Below, piece by piece: positions 37,301-46,893 of a stretch of DNA of 64,000 bases. The DNA comes from QHWT01 sp963755695 (lineage in GTDB: Bacteria > Acidobacteriota > Vicinamibacteria > Vicinamibacterales > 2-12-FULL-66-21). How positions within the stretch are numbered: position 1 is the first letter of the stretch; each line of letters begins with the position of its first letter. The stretch is taken from assembly GCA_963755695.1 (NCBI GenBank), contig CAVWLB010000008.1:434001-498000 (forward strand), written 5' to 3'. The notes beneath the pieces are model-generated. The model saw only the letters and a list, made by a program, of their open reading frames with translations, ran no database searches and was not told the DNA's origin. Position numbers and translations under genes: made by a program.

Positions 37301-39709
37301 GAACCCGCAGATCTCGGCGACGCAGCCCGCCGATGCGGTGGCGAGCTTCTTCGTCGCGCCCGCGGCGGGCGCCGACGTGCCGGAGCACCAGCGACGACGC
37401 GGTGTCGACGGTCCTGCGCGATGAAGTGAAGATCGTGCTGCGCGCGATCCGGCTGCGTCCGCTCGCCGACATCGCCGCCGACGGCTTGCCCATCTTCAAT
37501 CCGAACGACGTCGTCGTTCGGGTGGCCGCCACGTCCACCAACGTGCTGAACGGCGTCGTACAGGGCACGAGCCCGGCCGACGCCCCCTCGACCTTGGCGC
37601 CCACCACCGCCATCGTCACGAACGGCAACGATGCCGGAGCCGGCTCGCTCAGGCAGGCGATCCTGAATGCGAATCTCAATCCGGAAGGCAACCAGATCCT
37701 GTTCAACATCGTCGGGCCAACGACCATTACACTGTCGGCGCCGCTGCCGACGATCACCGGTCCGATTTCTCTCGATGCGACGACGCAGCCGGGATTCCAG
37801 GGTGCGCCGCTCGTCCAGCTGACCGGCGTCGGGGCCGGGGCTGCCGGCAATGGCTTCCGCATCTCCGCCGGCAACAGCACGATCCGCGGCTTCATCATCA
37901 GCGGCTTCACGGGTGACGGCATCCGCATCGACACCAACGGCGGCAACTTCATCGAAGGCAACATCGTCACCGGAAACAACGGCAACGGCATCGAAATCCT
38001 GGGCACCGCCGGCAACCGCATCGGCGGCACCACCGGCCTCACGCGCAACGTGATATCCGGCAATCACGGCGAGGGAATTCGCGTCGATGGCCCGACGGCG
38101 ACAGTCGAACCTCATCGCGGGCAACTACATCGGCACGAACGCTACGGGCACCTCCGCGGTCGGCAACTCGGCCAGCGGCGTCTATCTCCGGCGCGCAGGA
38201 CACAATTCGGTTCTCGACAACCTGGTGTCGGGGAATCTCGGATTCGCCGGGATTGCCATCTGCGGCAACGCCGCGTTCTGCGGCGGCGGCGAGGGTACCG
38301 GCCAGCCTGCGGATGCTGCCGGCAACATCGTGCGCGGAAACATCATCGGCATCGCCTCGGACGGAGCCGCGCCGCTCGGTAACAACGGTTTCGGCGTGAG
38401 CATCGACGGCGCGCCTGGCACCATCGTTGGCGGAGTGGCTCAAGGAGAAGGGAACCGCATCTCCAACAACAGCCGCGGCGTCATCGTCTTCAATCCGGGC
38501 GCCGTCGGCAACGTGATTCGCGGCAACAGCATCGACGCGAATCAGGGGCTCGGCATCGACCTGGCGAACGACGGCGTGACGCAGAACGATCCGGGAGACG
38601 CGGATACCGGACCCAACAACTTCCAGAACTTCCCGTTCATCCGGACTGCGACGAGCGGAGACGGCACGACGGTTGGGGGCCGGGTCGACACCACGGCAGC
38701 CACTGAGATCATCGTCGACTTCTACAGCAGCCCGAAGTGCGATCCGTCGGGTAACGGCGAAGGAGCAACCTGGCTGGCTGCGATCACGACCACCAGCAAC
38801 ACCGACGCGTTTGCCCCGGTGAGCGCGCAACTGGCGGCGCTGCCTAACGGCACGTTCATCACCGCGACCGCGACCACCGCGGCGGGCACGTCGGAGTTCT
38901 CGGGCTGCCGCATGGTGCTGCCGCCGACGTTGACCGAGTGGTCGATTGCTGAGGGCGGCAACGGACACGTCTACGAGTACGTCAGAACCCCGGGCACGTG
39001 GACGGCGGCGAACACCGCCGCGTCCGCTCGCACCCTCCTGGGTGTCACCGGACATCTCGCGACCATCACCAGCGCCGCGGAGAACGCGATCGTCACGGGC
39101 CTCAAAGGCGACGGTGATCTCCGGGCCTGGATTGGTTTGAGCGATGCCGCGAGAGAAGGAACGTTTGTGTGGGTGACGGGGGAGCCGTTCGTCTTCAGTA
39201 ACTGGAGCGCGGGCGAGCCCAACTCCCTCACTCCGGGCGAGGACTACGTCGAGATCTTCGGCTCCAGCCAGTGGAACGACATCGATAACAACGCGACGTT
39301 CCAGGGCGTCTCGGTCAACCTGGGATTCATCGTCGAGTACCAGATCGGGACACCGGCCTGCCTCCAGTTCACCTTCCCGGTCGTTCCGTTCCAATCGATT
39401 TCGTACATCTCGCAGCCAAATGCCGCGGGCGATCGGCTTGTCGTCGGCTCGATGTATCCTGCGACGCTCTCGCTGTTTCCGCTGCCCAGTCAGCCGAATC
39501 AGAAATTCTGTGGTGTCGTGCAGCTGGGCCCGGAGTTGTACACGCAGGCCTACGTTCCGACGGCTGCCGAACGGGCGGGCGACTTCAGCCCATTTGCCGG
39601 CCTGCTGATCGATCCGAAGACGGGATACCCGTTCCCCGGGGGCATGATTCCGTTGAGCCGCCTCGGGAATCCATTCGCTTGGCGGATTCCGCCTCAGACC
39701 CCGCAGTAG
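34382..39709 (+). CDS. Large mosaic secreted protein: BNR-like, PQVSA repeats, beta-helix, C-type lectin (frameshifted)
   Basis: About 1,775 residues are recovered after three single-base shifts (near 35810, 37390 and 38105). A signal peptide (ALLLVVLILSMCAVIGAQQ) starts it. Residues about 170-480 contain sialidase/BNR-like segments (IDKDGTIYVAYTVF, SNNGATWQKT). PQVSA repeats follow at about 834-878. A region with GNDAGAGSLRQAILNAN leads into a right-handed beta-helix with NGNGIEILG and NVISGNHGEGI repeats. A C-type lectin-like domain (GHLATITSAAENAI, RAWIGLSDAAREGTFVW, FSNWSAGEPN, WNDIDNN) occupies about 1520-1655. The tail has PTAAERAGDFS and DPKTGYPFPGGMIPLSR, a motif of acidobacterial TonB-dependent receptors. 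Predicted surface or extracellular; a carbohydrate-binding or adhesive role is inferred. Confidence 0.78.
36885..37019 (+). repeat. Nine tandem 15-bp repeats encoding PQVSA
   Basis: Nine consecutive in-frame pentapeptides PQVSA, with synonymous variation (CAA or CAG, GTC or GTG, TCG, TCA or TCC). Two further copies lie just upstream at 36840-36869, and PQISA variants follow near 37264-37320. Codon variation shows the protein repeat is maintained by selection, not just by recent DNA slippage. Confidence 0.95.
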
Positions 39710-39712
39710 GAG

Positions 39713-42688
39713 TTATCGACCGACCCGCTGTGCGGCATCCGCCGCCAGCGGGTCCGCTTCGTCCTCGCTGGAGCGCACCTTCAGAAACTCACGGTAAGAG
39801 GCCTTGGCAGCGTCGCCGGCGCCGACCGCTTCCTGCGCACGTCCCAGCCAGTAATAGACCGGCGGCAGATACCGAAGGGAAGAGGTGTCGGCGAAGAACA
39901 CGTCGGTGGCTTCTCCGCGGCGCTTGACGCACTTTTCGAATTCAGCCGCGGCAGCGGGGAATTGCCGGGCGGCGAGATAGGCCTGTCCGAGCACGAGATG
40001 AACCACCCACGAATCGTGCAGCTGCTCGGCCGCGTGCAGCTCGTCGATGGCCGCCGGGAGATGCCCTTCGTGCAGGGCGACGTCCGCTTTGATGACGCGC
40101 GCGTAGGATCGAACCTGCGGCGGAATCTGGTCCTCGAGCGGGCGAGCGATCTCGCGCGCGCGGTTCGTGGCCCCGGTCTCGAGCAGCACGTGCGCGGCCG
40201 ACACCAGCACCGCTTCGTGCTGACTGGCGCGAACGGCTCGCTCGGCGAATCCGGCGGCATTGCTGGCACGGCCAAGCGCGAGAGAGGCTTCAGCGGCCGC
40301 CACCAGCTTCAGACCCAGGGTCTCCGAGTTCTTGTCCTTTTCGTCCTGCGCGATCCCGGTGGCAAGAATTTCCAGGGCCCGACGATCGCGCCCGTAATAC
40401 ATCTCGAGATCGGCCTCGCCCAGGTTCGCAAGTGAAGCGCCGAGCGGGTCAACCGCGGCAAGCTTCGCATACGCGGCGCGCGCTCCAGCCTCGTCGCCCG
40501 ACGCGAGCGTCGACAGCGCGAAGGTCAGATTTGCCCACACGTACGACGGGTTGTCCGCCAGTACGCGGCCGGTCTCTGCCAGGGCGGTCTTGAAGTCGCC
40601 GGCATACATCGCGTAGGTGGCGTAATTGGTCCGCTGCAGGACGTTGCGCGGATAAATCTCGATGGCCTTGCGACCCATCGCCATCGCTTTCGGGATGTTG
40701 CGGTCGTACAAGTGCGCGAGCGCCAGATTCGCGTACCCGGTGTTGTCGGCCGGATAGAGCTCGACCAGCTTCTCGTAGGTCTTGATGGCCTCCGGATAAT
40801 TGCGCACCACACCGAAGTAATACACGCCGTACGTGCGGTACTTCTCGCGCTCGGTCATGCGATCGAGATGCTTGAACGCCTGGTCGTAATTGGCCTTCGC
40901 CTTGTCGTCCATTTTCAGATTGCGATAGATGGTGCCGATGTGCGCGTAGGCCATGCCGAAGTTGCGGTCGAGGGCGACCGCCTCTTCGAGAGCGGCCAGC
41001 GCCTCCTTGGGTTTACCCGCTCGATCCAGCTCCTTCCCGCGAGCGTACGCGCGCATCGCCTCGATCGATCCGGCAGTAAACGTTTCGGCATCTGATGCCC
41101 GGTGCTGGCTGTCCGGCGTGTCGCCGAGATCCTCGCGGATGCTCGACGCGACCGATCCAACCGCCCGCAGGACATCGCCTTTGTCGCGGGCCGCCGCTTC
41201 ACGTGAAAACAACGTGCGATCGCCACGCGGATCGAGCGCCTTGATCGCCAGCGTGTAGCCGTCACCTTTCCGCGAGATTCCGCCCGCCAGCACGACGTTG
41301 ATGCCTTCACGCGCCGCGACCAGACGAGCGCCGGCCTCGTCCAGCCTGCCGTTCGGTTGCAAGGTCGCAATCGTCCGCTGGGCGTCGGCGCGAGGATAGG
41401 CGAATACGAACGGCGCGCCTTCGAGCGCAATGGCCAGCGCCTGCTCCAGCGAGCCCTGAAAAACCGTCTCACCCGTCGGGTTTTGAAAGTCGGCAATCAG
41501 CACCGAGACTGTCGGGCGGACCGGCGGCGGACCGGCCGGACGGCTGCGGCCCGTCCACCAGAATGCAGCCGCCGCGACGATTGCAATCAGCGCGATGGCC
41601 GTGGTGATCCACGTGGCGCGTGATGGTGTCGCGGCAACCGACGGCGCCTTGTGCGTCTGGCCGTCCGCATCGAGCGCATCGAGATCGGCGACCAGCGCGG
41701 CAGTCGTGAGATAGCGCTTTTCGGCGTCGGGCTCCAGGCACTTGGTGATGACACGCTCGAGACCTTCGGGCACGTCGGGACGAACGGAGCGCAGCGGCTG
41801 AGGCGACTCGTGCATACGCCCCATCATTTCGAGCAGCGCTCTCTCCGAACTCGACACTCGATGCCGGCCGGCAAGCATGTCGTAGAGCATCAGGCCGAAG
41901 GCGTAGATGTCGGCTCGATGATCGACGGTGCCGCCGCGCGCCTGCTCGGGCGCCATGTATTCGAGCGTGCCCATCACCGCGCCGGTCATCGTCATCGTCG
42001 CTGGACCGGCCGAGACAGATCGCGAAATCCCGAAGTCCATGATGAGGGCCTGGCCGTCCTCATCGATCATCACGTTCTCTGGCTTGAGATCGCGATGCAC
42101 GACGCCCGCATCGTGCGCAGCCTGAAGGCCGGTCGCAATCTGCCTCGCCAGCCTGACCACTTCTGGCACAGGCAGGTTTCCGCGCTCGTGCAACAGGTGC
42201 GCGAGATCGCGGCCCTCGATGAACGGCATCGTCAAGTACTTGATGCCGTCGACTTCTCCCAGATCGTGGATCCGGACAACGTGCTTGTGGGTGACCTGAC
42301 GGGCCAGCAGCAGCTCGCGTTTGAAGCGGCGCTCGACCTCACGTGCGGCAAAGGGATCGGCGCTGACTTCGGGACGGATGACCTTGAGGGCGACAGCGAC
42401 GGCAAGCTCGGCGTCCCAGGCTTGGTAGACGACGCCCATGCCGCCTGAGCCGAGCTCGCGAAGAATTCGATAGCGGGATCCGAAGGGCGCACCTGCAGCC
42501 AGGGGACCGGCCGTCCCCACTGGGACGAATCCCAAGGGTGGCTGGACCACCCCGTTCGTGCCGATGGACGCAGCGATGGTCGCCGAGTCTGGGCTGGCGA
42601 TCGCCGGATATCCCCCGAAGGGCGTGCGGCAGGTCTTGCACGCGATCGCGGGGGCCGGTGTATCGGTGCCGCAGTGAGGACACACCAT
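39713..42688 (-). CDS. Ser/Thr protein kinase with zinc ribbon, membrane helix and TPR domain
   Basis: A 991-residue protein. The N-terminus has a zinc ribbon (C3, C6, C17, C20: CPHC and CKTC). The kinase domain at about 72-340 has LGSGGMGVVYQAWD, ALKV, VVHRDLKPENVM and DFG with an APE-like MAPEQARGG. A single membrane helix lies near 362-382 (ITTAIALIAIVAAAAFWW). The extracytoplasmic part has a TolB-like domain (VSVLIADFQNPTGE) and many TPRs. This is a transmembrane PknB-type sensor kinase typical of Acidobacteriota. Convergent with the mosaic protein gene, 3 bp apart. No frameshift. Confidence 0.9.
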   Translation of the reverse strand: MVCPHCGTDTPAPAIACKTCRTPFGGYPAIASPDSATIAASIGTNGVVQPPLGFVPVGTAGPLAAGAPFGSRYRILRELGSGGMGVVYQAWDAELAVAVALKVIRPEVSADPFAAREVERRFKRELLLARQVTHKHVVRIHDLGEVDGIKYLTMPFIEGRDLAHLLHERGNLPVPEVVRLARQIATGLQAAHDAGVVHRDLKPENVMIDEDGQALIMDFGISRSVSAGPATMTMTGAVMGTLEYMAPEQARGGTVDHRADIYAFGLMLYDMLAGRHRVSSSERALLEMMGRMHESPQPLRSVRPDVPEGLERVITKCLEPDAEKRYLTTAALVADLDALDADGQTHKAPSVAATPSRATWITTAIALIAIVAAAAFWWTGRSRPAGPPPVRPTVSVLIADFQNPTGETVFQGSLEQALAIALEGAPFVFAYPRADAQRTIATLQPNGRLDEAGARLVAAREGINVVLAGGISRKGDGYTLAIKALDPRGDRTLFSREAAARDKGDVLRAVGSVASSIREDLGDTPDSQHRASDAETFTAGSIEAMRAYARGKELDRAGKPKEALAALEEAVALDRNFGMAYAHIGTIYRNLKMDDKAKANYDQAFKHLDRMTEREKYRTYGVYYFGVVRNYPEAIKTYEKLVELYPADNTGYANLALAHLYDRNIPKAMAMGRKAIEIYPRNVLQRTNYATYAMYAGDFKTALAETGRVLADNPSYVWANLTFALSTLASGDEAGARAAYAKLAAVDPLGASLANLGEADLEMYYGRDRRALEILATGIAQDEKDKNSETLGLKLVAAAEASLALGRASNAAGFAERAVRASQHEAVLVSAAHVLLETGATNRAREIARPLEDQIPPQVRSYARVIKADVALHEGHLPAAIDELHAAEQLHDSWVVHLVLGQAYLAARQFPAAAAEFEKCVKRRGEATDVFFADTSSLRYLPPVYYWLGRAQEAVGAGDAAKASYREFLKVRSSEDEADPLAADAAQRVGR

Positions 42689-42826
42689 TAAGGGACCCCG
42701 GGCCGATTCGAGCGGCCATTATCCCCCAAAGTCTCCACGACAAACAGCTTGGCGGTGTCCGCGTGCTAGAATTCCCGGTCTGCCACCATCTGGCGCTGCG
42801 CGGTGGCGGGCTCTCCCGGAGGGGGC

Positions 42827-44527
42827 ATGGCCGCGCGTCTCACCACCTACGTCGTTGTCGCCATCGTGGCGGCCACGCTTATCGCAGGCCTTATCGTCGG
42901 TGCACAACGCGACGACAACAGCGGTCCCGTTGATCTGATCATCCACAACGCCAAGCTTTACACTGCCGACGGCCTCGGAACGATGGCCGAAGCGGTTGCG
43001 GTGCGCGGGAACAAGATTCTGCACGTCGGCACGAACCGCGAGATCCTCCGCTATCGCCGTCCGCAGACAACCGTCATCGACGCCAAGGGTTCTGCGGTCG
43101 TCCCCGGATTCAACGACGCCCACGTTCAATTCATCGCCGGCGGCCTGGCGCGCGAGGCGATCGACTTGAGCGGCCTCGAGACACTCGACGCGATGCAGGA
43201 GCGGATCAGCGATGCGGATCCGTTCATCCCCTGGATCGTTGGACGTGGGTGGACGTACGACCGGTTCGCGGAGCTGCCCGGGCGCGCGCAACTCGACGCT
43301 GCGGTGAGCGAGCGTCCGGCGATCTTCCTTTCACAGGACGGCCACGCTGCGTGGGTCAACACCAAGGCGCTTGCCGCCGCGGGCATCACGAAGAAGACTG
43401 CCGCCCCCCCGGACGGCGTCATCGTGCACGATGTCCATGGCGAGCCGACCGGATTGTTGAAGGACGCAGCGATTTCGCTGGTCACGCGGGTGATGCCGGT
43501 CGCAACCCGCGAGAATCGCGCCCGCGCCTTGCGGCTGGCCATTGGCGAGGCGCACAAGCGCGGCATCACCAGTGTTCAGACGTTCGGCGATTCAATCGAC
43601 GATCTCGAGGTGTACGACGAGGCACGCCGTGCGGGGGAGCTGGCGGTTCGCGTCTACGCGGCGCTCCCGGCAACACCGCAACTCGAGCAGAGCGGCCTGG
43701 CCGTCATCGAGGACGCGACGAAACGTTTCTCTGACGACCCGGTGTTCAAGGCCGGTGCCGCGAGCATCTCACTCGATGGATCGATACCGTCCCAGACCGC
43801 CGCCATGCTGGAACCTTATGCACGTGGTGCCGGGGCGGGACTGACCGCGCTCACACCAGACGAACTCAACACGCTGGTCGCGGCCCTCGACGCGCACGGC
43901 GTGCAGGTGGCAATCGATGCGGCGGGCGATCGGGGTGTGCGGATGGCCCTCGACGCGTTCGAAGCCGCGGCCCAGCGGGCAACGTCGCCAACCCCGCGCA
44001 GGGACCGCATCGAGCGGGCGGAAATAGTCGACCCGGACGATCTCCCGCGCTTCAAGGGGCTGGGCACGATCGCCGCGCTGCAGCCGCTGCACATCGACGG
44101 CAGCCGGATTTCGGACTGGGCGAAAAGCGTGGGGCCGGATCGCGCGCTCCTCGGCTGGCCGACACGGTCGCTCGCAACCGCAGGCGCGCATCTCACCTTC
44201 GGCACGGACTGGCCTAACATGCCGCTCGATCCGCTCGCCGGCCTGCTGGCGGTTGCCCGCCGGACGGCAGCGGGTGTCGGCGCCGAGGACACTGCGTCTG
44301 TCGACGAGTCGCTTCCGCTCAAGTCGGCCATCAACGCATGGACCTCCGGCGCGGCCTGGGCGTCATTCGACGATCATCGGAAGGGAGTAATCAAGCCGGG
44401 CATGCTCGCGGACCTGGTGGTCCTTTCCGCTAACATCTTCGATTCGAAAAAACGCGCGCTCCCTTCCACCGAGGTCAACATCACGATCTTCGATGGGAAG
44501 GTGGTCTACCGGCGCAACGTTTCGTAG
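42827..44527 (+). CDS. Amidohydrolase-3 (YtcJ-like) family protein with altered metal ligands
   Basis: A 566-residue protein with a signal anchor (TTYVVVAIVAATLIAGLIVG) and the YtcJ layout: HNAKLYTADG, then PGFNDAHVQF, WTYDRFAELPGRAQLD, HAAWVNTKAL and TFGTDWPNMPLDPL. In active members HVHF, AIHAxGDRA and RIEHxQ supply metal-binding histidines. Here they read HVQF, AIDAAGDRG and RIERAE, so three of the usual ligands are replaced by Gln, Asp and Arg. It is likely catalytically inactive or uses a changed metal site. I chose ATG 42827 after a GGAGG ribosome-binding site. It overlaps the next gene, convergent, by 22 bp. Confidence 0.82.
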   Translation: MAARLTTYVVVAIVAATLIAGLIVGAQRDDNSGPVDLIIHNAKLYTADGLGTMAEAVAVRGNKILHVGTNREILRYRRPQTTVIDAKGSAVVPGFNDAHVQFIAGGLAREAIDLSGLETLDAMQERISDADPFIPWIVGRGWTYDRFAELPGRAQLDAAVSERPAIFLSQDGHAAWVNTKALAAAGITKKTAAPPDGVIVHDVHGEPTGLLKDAAISLVTRVMPVATRENRARALRLAIGEAHKRGITSVQTFGDSIDDLEVYDEARRAGELAVRVYAALPATPQLEQSGLAVIEDATKRFSDDPVFKAGAASISLDGSIPSQTAAMLEPYARGAGAGLTALTPDELNTLVAALDAHGVQVAIDAAGDRGVRMALDAFEAAAQRATSPTPRRDRIERAEIVDPDDLPRFKGLGTIAALQPLHIDGSRISDWAKSVGPDRALLGWPTRSLATAGAHLTFGTDWPNMPLDPLAGLLAVARRTAAGVGAEDTASVDESLPLKSAINAWTSGAAWASFDDHRKGVIKPGMLADLVVLSANIFDSKKRALPSTEVNITIFDGKVVYRRNVS

Positions 44528-45798
44528 GGCCTGAACACCGTCCCGCTTTTCATCACGAATCGTACCCGCCTTAGCGCGCCAGTATCGACGGTCGGGTCTC
44601 CGTCGACGGCAACGAGATCCGCGAGAAGGGTTTCCTTCACCAGGCCCACGCGATCGTCCATGTGGAGCACGCGAGCCGCGATCGCGGTCGCGCTCTTCAG
44701 CGCATCGATGGGCTTCATACCGTAGTCGACCATCAGTTCGATCTCGCGCGCGTTGTCGCCGTGCGTGAAGACCCCGACGTCGCTGCCGCTCAGAATCGTG
44801 ACCCCCGCATCGAGCGCCGCTTTGAAGGTCGTGCGCTTGCGAGTAATAGACGGCGGTTCGGGGCCTTCTCCCTTCTTCCACCCCGCGTACTGCGATATCG
44901 CGTCGCCAGCGGCCAGCGTCGGGCAGAGCGCGACGTTGTGTTCCTTCATCAGGGCGAACACTTCCGGCGTTCCGGCATCGCCGTGTTCGATCGTCTCCAC
45001 CCCCGCCAGAACCGCGCGGCGCATCCCCTCGGCGGTGGTGGAGTGGGCGACAACCGGTCGTCCGCTGCTCTGGGCCGTAGCGACGATGGTCTTCAATTCG
45101 TCGACCGAGAAGGTCGGGGCCGCTTCGCCGTGAGCGCCCCAGCGGTAGTCTGCATAGACTTTGATCCAGTCCGCTCCATGAGCGATCTGATCGCGCACGA
45201 CGCGGATCAACGAGTCGCCATCAGCCTCTTCGGCCCCTTGAGGAACCCTCCACTCGGGCGCAAACCCCTTCGGGGCATAGCTTCCTGTCGCGACGATGGC
45301 CCGGGTTGCCACCAGCATGCGGGGCCCGGGAACAATTCCCTGCTCGACCGCCTGCTTCAATTCGGCGTCCGCGTATGCCGCCCCTTCGGTGCCCAGGTCG
45401 CGGATCGTGGTAAAGCCGGCCATCAGCGTCGCACGAAGATGATTCGTTGCCCGCGCCACGCGAAGCGCCAGACCTTCGTGCAGCACCTGGTCGTTCCATG
45501 TCGTCTCGTTGTAGGGATGGAGAAGAACATGCGAATGCCCTTCGATCAGTCCCGGCAGAAGCGTGGCTCCAGGCATGTCGATGGAGGTGGCGCCCGGTGA
45601 GGCGACGGACGCGGCCGGCCCCACGGCCTCGATGCGCTCGCCGCGAACACGAACCGCCCAGCCATCGTGCATCACGTTACCGTCGAACACGCGCGCCGGA
45701 CGCAGGACGGTGACGGTAGTGGCAACCGGTGACGGTGCCTCTTGCGCACCCAGACTCACGACGACGAGCAGAGCGATTGATCCTGCGCGATGACTCAT
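44506..45798 (-). CDS. Secreted metal-dependent amidohydrolase (imidazolonepropionase/prolidase-like)
   Basis: A 430-residue protein with a signal peptide (SIALLVVVSLGAQE). The TIM-barrel amidohydrolase motifs are intact: LLPGLIEGHSHVLLHP (HxH), KVYADYRWG, the histidines in VVAHSTTAEGMRRAV and ETIEHGDAGT, and SGSDVGVF with the catalytic Asp. Members cleave amide bonds or dipeptides and usually act outside the cytoplasm. Start ATG 45796-45798 has a GGAGAAAGG ribosome-binding site; the longer open frame upstream is made of heptamer array D and is not coding. Confidence 0.85.
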   Translation of the reverse strand: MSHRAGSIALLVVVSLGAQEAPSPVATTVTVLRPARVFDGNVMHDGWAVRVRGERIEAVGPAASVASPGATSIDMPGATLLPGLIEGHSHVLLHPYNETTWNDQVLHEGLALRVARATNHLRATLMAGFTTIRDLGTEGAAYADAELKQAVEQGIVPGPRMLVATRAIVATGSYAPKGFAPEWRVPQGAEEADGDSLIRVVRDQIAHGADWIKVYADYRWGAHGEAAPTFSVDELKTIVATAQSSGRPVVAHSTTAEGMRRAVLAGVETIEHGDAGTPEVFALMKEHNVALCPTLAAGDAISQYAGWKKGEGPEPPSITRKRTTFKAALDAGVTILSGSDVGVFTHGDNAREIELMVDYGMKPIDALKSATAIAARVLHMDDRVGLVKETLLADLVAVDGDPTVDTGALRRVRFVMKSGTVFRPYETLRR

Positions 45799-45831
45799 CA
45801 CCTTTCTCCGTGTGTTTCGATACATAGCCGA

Positions 45832-46078
45832 GGGCGAGGGGCGACGGGCGAGGAGCGAGGAGCGAACACCTACCACCCAACACCCAGCACCCTGCACCCT
45901 GCACCCTGCACCCGGCACCCTGCACCCGGCACCCAGCACGTAGCACCCTGCACCTAGCACCCTTGTCGCACCCGGCACCCAGCACGTAGCACCCTGCACC
46001 TAGCACCCTTGTCGCACCCTGCACGCAGCACGTAGCACCTAGCACCTAGCACCCTTGTCGCACCTTGCACCTAGCACC
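45832..46078. repeat. Heptamer-register array D with 46-bp higher-order repeat
   Basis: From 45832 to 45922 thirteen 7-mers lie in strict register: GGGCGAG-type units first, then CACCCTG-type. From 45923 three 46-bp superunits follow (45923, 45969, 46015), each six CACxxxx heptamers plus GTCG; the first two are identical, the third has substitutions. It fills the gap between two divergently transcribed genes. No coding potential is credible here. Confidence 0.92.
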
Positions 46079-46094
46079 GATATGATCACAGTAA

Positions 46095-46878
46095 ATGGAC
46101 ACGATATTCCCGCCACTGACCGCGACACGGTTCGACGCGGTCACGTCGGCGGTCTCCGCGGCGGTCTACCTGCTGGTAGCGTTGGCGGCATTGCTGCGTG
46201 CACCGCGCGACTCGCGGACCGGCGTATTCCTGCTGGTCGCGGTCACCGGGCTGGCGCCCTATCTCCTTCCCGCCTATGCGTGGTTTCGTCCCGGCGCGTT
46301 TTCAAAACCCCTGGTCTCGGTGCTGGCCGTGTCGCTGGTGCTCGGGAGCCTGGCCTTGTTCCACTTCACGCAGATCTTTCCCTGGCGGCGCCCCTGGATC
46401 CGCCGCTACTTCGAGCTGCTGCTGACAGGATACGGTCTCGGACCGCCGATCGTGCTCGGCTTGATCTGGTTTGCGCCATCGCAGCCCGAGCAGATCGAAG
46501 CGGCCTATGCAGGTACTCACGGTCTTCATCGGCCTGCCGATGATTTTCATCGTTGGCGTCGTGCTTCCATTCGCCGGTTTGCTGTCGATCTACTACAGCG
46601 TTCTCGCGGCGCGTGCCGCGGGCTTGGAGCAGGTGGGGCGGCCATTGATGGGCATCCTCATCAGCCAGCTCGCGGGAGGCGTTCTCGCGATCCTGATCAT
46701 TCCGCTTCTTCACTTCGTCGCGCCCAGCGGACCGTGGGTGACGATTGCCGCCGCCCTCCTGTTTGGCTTTGGATTGGTGATGCCGATGGCGTTCGCGGCG
46801 GCGGTCTGGAAGTTCCGCCTGCTCGACCTCGACATCAACGGTCTGCCATCCGTGCGGCCGGTCAGTACTTCATCCTGA
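46095..46878 (+). CDS. Polytopic membrane protein, unknown, frameshifted and possibly truncated
   Basis: About 260 residues with eight hydrophobic helices. The first half is in one frame (VYLLVALAALLRAP, VFLLVAVTGLAPYLLPAY), the second half in another from about 46505 (VLTVFIGLPMIFIVGVVLPF, WVTIAAALLFGFGLVMPMAF). The end, AAAVWKFRLLDLDI, resembles the junction where membrane sensor regions of some kinases and cyclases pass into the cytoplasmic part, after which a short unrelated tail meets a stop. It may be a 3'-truncated sensor. Not recognised further. Confidence 0.55.
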
Positions 46879-46893
46879 TCGCCGGCATGGGTT

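Noticed and set aside
42538..42933. Small plus-strand frame across the kinase/amidohydrolase divergent promoter
   Set aside because: It overlaps the start of the kinase gene antisense and shows no domain.
45799..45999. N-terminal extension of the secreted amidohydrolase reading through array D
   Set aside because: The extension is a translation of heptamers (GAGCxVxG-like), while ATG 45798 has a good ribosome-binding site directly followed by a signal peptide.
45832..46078. CRISPR-like appearance of array D
   Set aside because: Units are 7 bp (or 46-bp superunits) with no unique spacers, and no cas genes are present.
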